Shown here: piece after piece, positions 58,338 to 64,000 of the stretch
Position numbering within the stretch: the stretch's first letter is position 1
Layout: each line of letters begins with the position of its first letter
Assembly: GCF_015553355.1 (NCBI RefSeq)
Contig: NZ_JADNGN010000003.1
Location: 1 to 64,000, forward strand
Length of the DNA: 64,000 nt
DNA from: Collinsella aerofaciens
GTDB taxonomy: Bacteria > Actinomycetota > Coriobacteriia > Coriobacteriales > Coriobacteriaceae
Direction of reading: 5' to 3'
The notes under the pieces: model-generated
What the model was told of the DNA's origin: nothing
Database searches by the model: none
Seen by the model: only the letters and a program-made list of their open reading frames with translations
Translations under genes and position numbers: made by a program

Positions 58338-58348
58338 CGGACCCGCCC

Positions 58349-58392
58349 AAAAAGGCCGGGGGCGGCGCGCCGTGTGACGTGCCGCCCCCGGC
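58349..58392 (-). terminator. Terminator of lacG cassette 3
   Basis: GCCGGGGGCGGC (58355-58366) pairs with GCCGCCCCCGGC (58381-58392). On the minus strand it is followed by CTTTTT. Confidence 0.85.
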
Positions 58393-58452
58393 TGAGAAAT
58401 GGGGACAGGTTATGTGGGCGGTGCAATTCCGCCAACCGCTCGTCGCAAGCCG

Positions 58453-59892
58453 CTAGTCCAGACGACGGGTCTGCGCCACGTGCTTATACCAGTATGCGCT
58501 TGCCTTGGGCGTGCGCTTCTGGGTTTCAAAGTCAACGTAGAAGAAGCCGTAACGCTTGTTGTAGCCATTGGTCCAGGAGAACTGATCCTGCAGGCTCCAC
58601 AGGAAGTAGCCGCCCACGTTGACGCCCACCTCCATGGCCTTGAGCAACCAGCGCAGGTGCTGCTCGATGTAGTCGATGCGCGGCTGGTCGTCCACAAAGC
58701 CGTCTTTGTAGGGGTCCTTGTAGCCCATGCCGTTTTCGGTAATGAAGATCTGCTTGTAGTTGGGGTAGCGCTGCTTAATGTAGACGAGCAGATCGAACAG
58801 ACCCTCGGGATAGATGATCCAGTCCCAGTCGGTGGTGGGGATGCCAGGCTTGTTCACATGCTCACCAATACCCTTAACGCGCCAGCGGCCGGTGCCCTTC
58901 TCGCCCGTACCGTTGTGGTGCAGGTCGTTCTCGCCGTCGTAAGCCTTCAAGAAGCGGCACTGGTAGTTGTTAACGCCCAGGTAGTCGTTGTAGAGCGCGG
59001 CCTCGCGCATGATTTCCAGATCCTCGTCCAGGATCTCGATGGTGCCGCCCGAGACGGCAGCCAGGCGGTTGGCGCACTCGAGGGTGTCGGGGGCATAGTC
59101 GCCGCGGAAGGTGGCGTCGAGCAGAAACTGGTTCTGCAGCACGTGCTCGTTGTTGGCGGCCTTGATGTCGGCGGGGTCGTTCTCGTTGAGCGGATACTTA
59201 AACTCCAGCGACTGAATGACGCCGATCTTGCCCTTAAAGCCACCGTTGTGGAAGGCCAGTACTGCCTTGGCGTGGGCGAGCATCATGTTGTGCTCGCACT
59301 GGAAGGCCTCGGCCAGATGCGCCTTAACACCACCGGGGAAGGTGCCCTCGATGTAGGTGTTGGAGGCGTCGGCCCAGATCTCGTTAAAGGTGAACCAGTA
59401 GGTCACCTGGTCGGCGTACTCCTTAAAGCAGAAGGTGGCAAAGTCCACAAAGGCATCGATGGTCTCGCGGTTGAGGAAGTCGCCCTTCTCAAAGAGGGAA
59501 AGCGGCGTGTCAAAGTGATGCAGCGTGACAAACGGCTCAACATGGTGCTTATGGCACTCGGCGAAGAGATCGTGGTAGAACTGGACGCCCTCGGGGTTGA
59601 TTTCGCCGGTGCCGTTGGGGAAGATGCGGCTCCAGGCGATGGAGAGGCGAATGCCGTTGATGCCAAACTCCTCGCACAGCTCCAAATCGACGGGGTACTG
59701 GTTGTAGAAGTCCGAAGCGGGATCGGGGGAGAAGCGTCCCTGGGCCTCCAGGAAGTCGTCCCAGGCAACCTTGCCCTTACCGTGGGTGCGGGTCTCGCCC
59801 TCTACCTGGTAGGCAGCGGTGGCGCCGCCAAAGACAAAGTCCTCGGGAAACTGCGCAGGCGGGTTGGTGACGCTAGCGGGGTTAACGGACAT
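58453..59892 (-). CDS. lacG: 6-phospho-beta-galactosidase-like GH1 enzyme, cassette 3
   Basis: 479 residues, GH1. Acid/base Glu in YWFTFNEIWADA, nucleophile in FITENGMGYKD, phosphate loop SWTNGYNKRYGFF. Its text is close to the cassette 1 enzyme (FPEDFVFGGATAAYQVEGETRTHGKGKVAWDDFLEAQGRFSPDPASDFY), so the two probably share ancestry and perhaps substrate class. Second gene of the lacE-lacG operon, 66 nt after lacE. The N-terminal extension MSVNPASVTNPPAQ is longer than in cassette 1. Confidence 0.88.
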   Translation of the reverse strand: MSVNPASVTNPPAQFPEDFVFGGATAAYQVEGETRTHGKGKVAWDDFLEAQGRFSPDPASDFYNQYPVDLELCEEFGINGIRLSIAWSRIFPNGTGEINPEGVQFYHDLFAECHKHHVEPFVTLHHFDTPLSLFEKGDFLNRETIDAFVDFATFCFKEYADQVTYWFTFNEIWADASNTYIEGTFPGGVKAHLAEAFQCEHNMMLAHAKAVLAFHNGGFKGKIGVIQSLEFKYPLNENDPADIKAANNEHVLQNQFLLDATFRGDYAPDTLECANRLAAVSGGTIEILDEDLEIMREAALYNDYLGVNNYQCRFLKAYDGENDLHHNGTGEKGTGRWRVKGIGEHVNKPGIPTTDWDWIIYPEGLFDLLVYIKQRYPNYKQIFITENGMGYKDPYKDGFVDDQPRIDYIEQHLRWLLKAMEVGVNVGGYFLWSLQDQFSWTNGYNKRYGFFYVDFETQKRTPKASAYWYKHVAQTRRLD

Positions 59893-59958
59893 GATGATCC
59901 AATCGTCTAAATCGAAGGGCCTGCCGGTCTTGGATGGTCGGCTGGCCCTAAGCGTTAC

Positions 59959-61722
59959 TTACTTCGAAAGTTGCTCGCTTACGAAGGCGAGAGACTTATC
60001 GCCGTTCTGGGAGAGCTCGATGTACTGCTTGCCACGGCAGGCGACGCACTTGTTGCCCACGCGCTCGCAGTCCTTCTGCAGGTCGGCCAGGTAGCTGGCA
60101 GCCTGCGGGGCCAGGACGACCAAATCAAAGTCGGGGAGCATGTCCACGTGGTTGCCATAGGCCTCGGCAGCGGTCTCAAGATTGATGCCGCGCTCCTTGG
60201 CGGCCTTGGCCAGCGCGTTGGCGAGCAGGCCCGAGGTACCGCCACCCTGGCAGAGCACGAGCACGCGCTTGCCGTTGAGGTCGCTGGTGGCCGTGGCCTC
60301 GGTGGCGGCGGGAGCGACGTCGGACTTCACGGCCTCGGCAGCAGCACCGGCGGCAACGCTCTTGGCGTCAGCCTTGCCCTGGAAGGCATCGTTAAGCTTG
60401 GCGGCCTTCTCGGCGTTCTTGGCGGCGAGCTCCTCCTGGGAGATCTCGGCCTCCTCGGCGCACTTCTGGGCGTCATAGGCTCGGAAGAACGGGTAGTACA
60501 GAACGAAGTCGACGACCAGGATAAGGGCGAGCATCACAAAGGCGAGAGGCTGGAAGCCCAGGCCCATGATGGTGCCGATGGGGCCGGGGACGGTCCAAGG
60601 CAGGGTGTACATAAAGCCGTTCATGCCCAAGAAGTCGATAAAGATCTTGAGGATCCAGATGTTGGCGATCGGGGCAAAGACAAACGGGACAAAGAAGACG
60701 GGGTTGAGCACGATGGGCGCGGCGAACAGCAGCGGCTCGTTGACGGCAAAGCAGACGGGGACGATGGCGGCCTTACCGACGGCGCGCATCTCCTGAGACT
60801 TGGCCAGGAAGCAGAACATAAAGACCAGGACGAGCGTGGCGCCGGTGCCGCCCATGCAGACGACGAAGTACTGGGCACCCTGGGTCAGGACAGCGGAAGC
60901 GTGCTGGCCGGCCTGGAACGCAGCCAGGTTGTCGGTCATGTTGGCAACGAGGGCGGCGGCGATGGCGGGCTCGACGATCGAAGGGCCGTGGACGCCCACG
61001 AACCAGAAGAGGCTCATAGCGCCGTAGATCACAGCGAGGCCGATGTAGCCGTCGGCAGCGGTGAACAGGGGCTGGAACACCTGGATGACGCCCTGGGCAA
61101 AGCAGAAGCCAAAAGCAGCGCGGAAGACGATGTCAAAGACCCAAAAGACGGTGATGCAGACGGAGAAGGGGATGATGTCCTTGAAGGTCTGCGAGATGTT
61201 GGGCGGAACCTGCTCGGGCATCTTGACGGTGATGTTGCGCTTAATGAAGAACTTGTAGATGATGCCGGTCACAAACGCAGCGATGAAGGCGGTCAGCAGG
61301 CCCTTGGAACCAAGGTAGGTGGTGTTGAAGCCGCTGGCGGCGTCCGTGGCGATGGTGTCGCTCGAAAGGAGCAAGAAGCCGATGATGGCCGCGCACATGC
61401 ATGAGATGAAGTTGATCTGGTTGTTCTTGGGCAGATCGCGGTTCTGAGCGTCGGCGAAGTGCTTGGCCGTGGTGGCGGCGCAGGCGATGGCCAGGATGCC
61501 CATGGAGTAGTTGTAGCACTTCCACAGGGCGTTGTTGATGTCATCGGGCCAGTAGAAACCCCAGATGTTGGGAACCGAGGCTACCAGGCAGAAGATGGAC
61601 GAGAAGATGATGATGGGGATGACGGAGATAAAGCCGTCGCGGATCGCCTTGAGGTACTTGTTGCGGGCGATCGCGTTGAAAAAGGGCTGGCCCTTTTCGA
61701 TGATGGCGATGAGTTGCTCCAT
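59959..61722 (-). CDS. lacE: PTS lactose-family EIICB (LacE), cassette 3
   Basis: 587 residues. The start MEQLIAIIEKGQPFFNAIARNKYLKAIRDGFISVIPIIIFSSIFCLVASVPNIWGFYWP is the closest in the window to classical lactose LacE of Staphylococcus and Lactococcus. FVGVHGPSIVEPAIAAALV (His), FAVNEPLLFAAPIVLNP (Glu) and VLVLCQGGGTSGLLANAL (phosphorylated Cys) are intact. The linker is Ala/Lys/Glu-rich. First gene of its operon, divergent from lacI. Lactose or a host galactoside such as N-acetyllactosamine is a reasonable guess, not proven. Confidence 0.93.
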   Translation of the reverse strand: MEQLIAIIEKGQPFFNAIARNKYLKAIRDGFISVIPIIIFSSIFCLVASVPNIWGFYWPDDINNALWKCYNYSMGILAIACAATTAKHFADAQNRDLPKNNQINFISCMCAAIIGFLLLSSDTIATDAASGFNTTYLGSKGLLTAFIAAFVTGIIYKFFIKRNITVKMPEQVPPNISQTFKDIIPFSVCITVFWVFDIVFRAAFGFCFAQGVIQVFQPLFTAADGYIGLAVIYGAMSLFWFVGVHGPSIVEPAIAAALVANMTDNLAAFQAGQHASAVLTQGAQYFVVCMGGTGATLVLVFMFCFLAKSQEMRAVGKAAIVPVCFAVNEPLLFAAPIVLNPVFFVPFVFAPIANIWILKIFIDFLGMNGFMYTLPWTVPGPIGTIMGLGFQPLAFVMLALILVVDFVLYYPFFRAYDAQKCAEEAEISQEELAAKNAEKAAKLNDAFQGKADAKSVAAGAAAEAVKSDVAPAATEATATSDLNGKRVLVLCQGGGTSGLLANALAKAAKERGINLETAAEAYGNHVDMLPDFDLVVLAPQAASYLADLQKDCERVGNKCVACRGKQYIELSQNGDKSLAFVSEQLSK

Positions 61723-61784
61723 GCAATGCTCCTAAGAGTCGGTGGGTTAGCAACGATGGTAGCTTTTGGCGTTCGGTTGCCAAA

Positions 61785-61800
61785 ATGTTGACGTTGCCAT
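61785..61800. promoter_or_regulatory. LacI operator of cassette 3, site 1
   Basis: ATGTTGACGTTGCCAT, the reverse of ATGGCAACGTCAACAT, lies 62 nt upstream of lacE. Confidence 0.75.
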
Positions 61801-61905
61801 TTTGTGACACAAAAAAAAGACGCGAACCGGTGGTTCCTGTGCCTGCGAACCGTCGATTCCTTACGCGTAAACGTTTGAGCCGCCCGGTGGCTCTGTGTTT
61901 GCACA

Positions 61906-61968
61906 ATGGCAACGTTAACATTTGGGTACCAAAAGCCGTTCGGGGAAGCAAAAATGTCGGTGAACGGT
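61906..61968. promoter_or_regulatory. LacI operator of cassette 3, site 2, and CGGTGAACGGT motif
   Basis: ATGGCAACGTTAACAT at 61906-61921, then CGGTGAACGGT at 61958-61968. A TATACT box follows at 62009-62014 on the lacI side. Confidence 0.75.
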
Positions 61969-62050
61969 AGGTTTTGGGTGGTGAGCGTATGGTGGGGGAG
62001 GCGTTGGATATACTTGAAGGCGTTAAAAATGACTGCGCAAGGTGTCACCA

Positions 62051-62066
62051 ATGGCATCGTTGACAT
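62051..62066. promoter_or_regulatory. LacI operator of cassette 3, site 3
   Basis: ATGGCATCGTTGACAT lies 15 nt before the lacI start, downstream of the presumed promoter, which fits autorepression. Confidence 0.7.
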
Positions 62067-62080
62067 AGAAAGATCGACCT

Positions 62081-63085
62081 ATGGCCGCTGTTAAAAAATC
62101 GGTTTCCGTTAAGGATGTGGCGCGTCTCGCGGGCGTCTCGGAGCAGACAGTCTCGCGTACGGTGCACGATTCGCCCAGCGTGCGCCCCGAGACCAAGGAA
62201 CGCGTGCGTGCCGCCATGCGCGAGCTGGGGTATCGCCCCAATTTTGCCGGTCGATCGCTGCGCCGCGGCAAGTTTAAGACCGTCGGCGTCGCCATGTTCA
62301 ACATTACCGGTACCGGCAACCTCGACCGTATGGAGGGCTTTGCCGCCGCGGCCGACAAACATGGCTATGCCATCACCCTCACTAAAGTAGACGGACACCC
62401 CTATACCCTTGAGAGCGCATCGTCGCGTATGAGTGCACTGCCAGTGGACGGTATGGTTGTAATCATGAACCGCATGCCGGCGGACTTTGGAACCTTTGAA
62501 CCGCTGCCCGGTATGCAGACAGTGCTCGTTACCATGCTGGAGCATCCGCTGTGCTCGACGGTCGATAACGATCAGTTCGATTGTTCACGCCAAGTGGTCG
62601 AGTACTTGCTGGGGCAGGGGCACAAGACCGTGCACTTTATCTCGTGTCCCGAGCGCTCGCTTTCGGGCATGCGGCGCGAGGAAGGCTGGCGTGAGACATT
62701 GCGTGTGCATGGCATTGAGCCCCCGCAGCTCGTGCGCGGCGACTGGACGGCGCAGAGTGGATATGCTGCCGGCCAGGTGCTTGCGGATGATCCGACCTGC
62801 ACGGCCATTTATGCCTCCAACGACGCCATGGCCTACGGCTGCATCCGTGGGCTCGAGTCGCGCGGGAAGTGCGTGCCCCAGGACGTGAGCGTGGTGGGTG
62901 TTGACGATAGCCTGGGCGATATCGTGCCCGACCGTCGCCTGACCACGGTGCGCTTTGACAACAAGCGCGTCGGCATGTGGGCGGTCGACAAGATTGCCGG
63001 CGCCGATGGGGGTGCGTCTGGCGTGGAGCACATGCTGATCCCCGGTGTGCTCGTAGAGGGCGATACGGTGCGCGATTTGCGTTAG
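62081..63085 (+). CDS. LacI-family regulator, cassette 3
   Basis: 334 residues. Helix-turn-helix VKDVARLAGVSEQTVSRTVHDSPSV with Glu-Gln as recognition residues, hinge FAGRSLRRGKF, sensor domain with VDGMVVIMNRM and ASNDAMAYGCIRGLESRGKCVPQDVSVVGVDDS. The Shine-Dalgarno is weak (AGAAAGATC). Divergent from lacE-lacG of cassette 3; three ATGGCAACGT-type sites flank the shared promoter region. Its sensor domain is closer to that of cassette 2 than of cassette 1 by inspection. Confidence 0.92.
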   Translation: MAAVKKSVSVKDVARLAGVSEQTVSRTVHDSPSVRPETKERVRAAMRELGYRPNFAGRSLRRGKFKTVGVAMFNITGTGNLDRMEGFAAAADKHGYAITLTKVDGHPYTLESASSRMSALPVDGMVVIMNRMPADFGTFEPLPGMQTVLVTMLEHPLCSTVDNDQFDCSRQVVEYLLGQGHKTVHFISCPERSLSGMRREEGWRETLRVHGIEPPQLVRGDWTAQSGYAAGQVLADDPTCTAIYASNDAMAYGCIRGLESRGKCVPQDVSVVGVDDSLGDIVPDRRLTTVRFDNKRVGMWAVDKIAGADGGASGVEHMLIPGVLVEGDTVRDLR

Positions 63086-63145
63086 GGTGCGGTCCTGTTT
63101 GGGTTGTCACTAACTGTGTTCGATATTGTTCAGATTGGTTTAAAA

Positions 63146-63177
63146 ACCGTTCACGGGGGAAAAGTGACCGTTCATAG
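63146..63177. promoter_or_regulatory. CGGTGAACGGT-type motifs before lacF
   Basis: ACCGTTCACGG (63146-63156) and ACCGTTCATAG (63167-63177) are two reverse-orientation copies 21 bp apart, the same spacing as at 52131-52162. Confidence 0.65.
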
Positions 63178-63299
63178 CTTGAAATTACGTTTTGCGCTGT
63201 TCTTTTTTGTTTGAATGTTAATGTTTCTGTCATACAGAACGCAACGCGTATGCCCGGACGCGATGCTCTCCATTGGTTCATATGTGAAAGGAACGCAAC

Positions 63300-63638
63300 A
63301 TGGCAACCAAAGAAGAAATCTCGATGGTTGGATTCGAGATTGTCGCATACGCAGGTGACGCCCAGACCGATCTGCTTGCAGCGCTCGATGCTGCTCGCGA
63401 GGGCGATTTTGAGAAGGCCGAACAGCTGCACAAGGATGCCAGCGATGCACTTATCGGCGCCCACGACACGCAGACCAAGCTGCTTTCGCAGGAGGCCGGC
63501 GGTGGCGAGATGGAGATGACCTTCATCATGGCTCACGCTCAGGATACCCTCATGACCACTATGATCCTGGAGAAGCAGGCCCGCTTTACCATCGATGCCT
63601 ACAAGCGCATTGCCGAGCTCGAGGCCAAGCTCGCCTAA
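63300..63638 (+). CDS. lacF: PTS lactose/cellobiose-family EIIA
   Basis: Cytoplasmic phosphocarrier that passes phosphate from HPr to the IIB domains of lactose-type transporters. 112 residues, all-helical trimer family. SMVGFEIVAYAGDAQTDLLAALDAAREGDFEKAEQL is the LacF/CelC signature and FIMAHAQDTLMTT carries the phosphorylated H79 plus D82, which binds the trimer metal. GAAAGGAA precedes the ATG. It is the only IIA of this family in the window, beside four IICB genes, so it probably serves them all. Monocistronic with its own CGGT motifs and terminator. Confidence 0.94.
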   Translation: MATKEEISMVGFEIVAYAGDAQTDLLAALDAAREGDFEKAEQLHKDASDALIGAHDTQTKLLSQEAGGGEMEMTFIMAHAQDTLMTTMILEKQARFTIDAYKRIAELEAKLA

Positions 63639-63668
63639 CGAGTCCTCACAACCAAGTCCCCTTCCAAA

Positions 63669-63699
63669 AGCTCTGCCGCTACCCGCGGTAGGGCTTTTT
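63669..63699 (+). terminator. Terminator of lacF
   Basis: AGCTCTGCCGC pairs with GCGGTAGGGCT (a few mismatches and wobbles), followed by TTTTT. Confidence 0.75.
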
Positions 63700-63730
63700 C
63701 TGTCCTCCTCCCCGCAACTCATCCCGAGAT

Positions 63731-63770
63731 AGTCATTGGGGACGTTCTTAAATGACTAGTCATTGGGGAC
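63731..63770. repeat. GTCCC-core palindrome, inverted copy
   Basis: AGTCATT (63731-63737) pairs with AATGACT (63751-63757) around GGGGACGTTCTTA, then AGTCATTGGGGAC repeats directly. The first 27-30 nt are the exact reverse complement of the core of the palindrome at 40387-40425. Confidence 0.85.
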
Positions 63771-63863
63771 AGTCTTGGTGCGCTCTGTTCGTCTTCCCGT
63801 TCGTTTTTTGCTCGGTGGGTATACTTCCTTTCGCATTAAGCCCCGGACTGAGGAGGTATCCAA

Positions 63864-64000
63864 ATGCCGGATAACGGGTCAATACAAAAAAGAGACGCGC
63901 ACGAGATGGCTTATGGGCGTCCTGTCCAGATAACCGAGCACACGACGGTAACCGAGTTGCAGCCCAGCCTGTCCGATGTCGTGTGCGCAAACAAAAAGCT
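63864..64000 (+). CDS. Start of a gene running off the window
   Basis: The first 45 codons of an open frame, starting MPDNGSIQKRDAHEMAYGRP and containing TTVTELQPSLSDVVCANKK. A perfect Shine-Dalgarno, GAGGAGGT, lies 6 nt before the ATG, and a TATACT box is at 63820-63825. The product is not recognised from this N-terminus; it is hydrophilic, with no signal peptide. Confidence 0.7.
   Translation, partial: MPDNGSIQKRDAHEMAYGRPVQITEHTTVTELQPSLSDVVCANKK

Overview
The window looks like a chromosomal segment of a GC-rich, low-oxygen gut actinobacterium of the Coriobacteriia, most like Collinsella. This rests on GC-rich codon use, the gene set (TatA/TatC, HypA/HypB, lysine-rich-tailed topoisomerase I, long-form HPF), and an unusually dense set of PTS sugar operons of the mannose and lactose families beside LacI, GntR and DeoR regulators. 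The genus is an inference. There is no rRNA, CRISPR array, transposase or phage gene. One tRNA gene (Thr, CGT) is present.

Region 1 (1-28.9 kb) is mostly housekeeping: manA with a frameshifted GntR gene, a ROK sugar kinase, Mn-dependent pyrophosphatase, NhaA with a possible attenuator leader, a type Ic aminotransferase, a STAS protein, tatA-tatC-hypA-hypB-topA, tmk-holB-ricT, comF, an AbiEi/DUF559-like protein, a solute-binding lipoprotein, HPF, DegV, a 3-hydroxyisobutyrate-dehydrogenase-like enzyme with a His/Cys-rich tail, a HEAT protein and an isocitrate dehydrogenase-like enzyme. Two copies of a ~220-bp MITE-like element lie here.

Region 2 (28.9-42.5 kb) is an amino-sugar locus, probably for N-acetylgalactosamine or a related glycan fragment. 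It holds a mannose-family PTS (IIA, a YajC-like protein, IIB, IIC, IID), a NagR/DasR-like GntR regulator, AgaS, a NagA-type deacetylase, a flavodoxin, a LacX-like epimerase, a LacC-like kinase and a YhcH protein. A dre-like operator (TGGT-N4-ACCA) lies upstream of both the PTS and agaS. A second IIB has Tyr in place of the phosphorylated His. galM and a DeoR regulator close the region.

Region 3 (42.5-64 kb) is a tandem expansion of lactose-type PTS cassettes. A GntR/DUF7916/IICB unit is followed by a Fic protein and three divergent cassettes of lacI facing lacE (IICB) and lacG (6-phospho-beta-galactosidase). A single lacF (IIA) at 63.3 kb probably serves all four IICB proteins. Each LacI has its own operator version on a shared ATGnnnACGTnnnCAT frame. 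A separate direct-repeat motif (CGGTnAACGGT) occurs upstream of most of the PTS transcription units, which suggests a common overriding regulator.

Intergenic spaces carry several repeat families: seven ~60-nt hairpins (some in pairs at ~80 bp), GTCCC-core palindromes and large inverted repeats. Decay is visible in two single-base frameshifts (GntR at 1.6 kb, lacE at 51.8 kb) and in duplicated 3' remnants of nagA and deoR.
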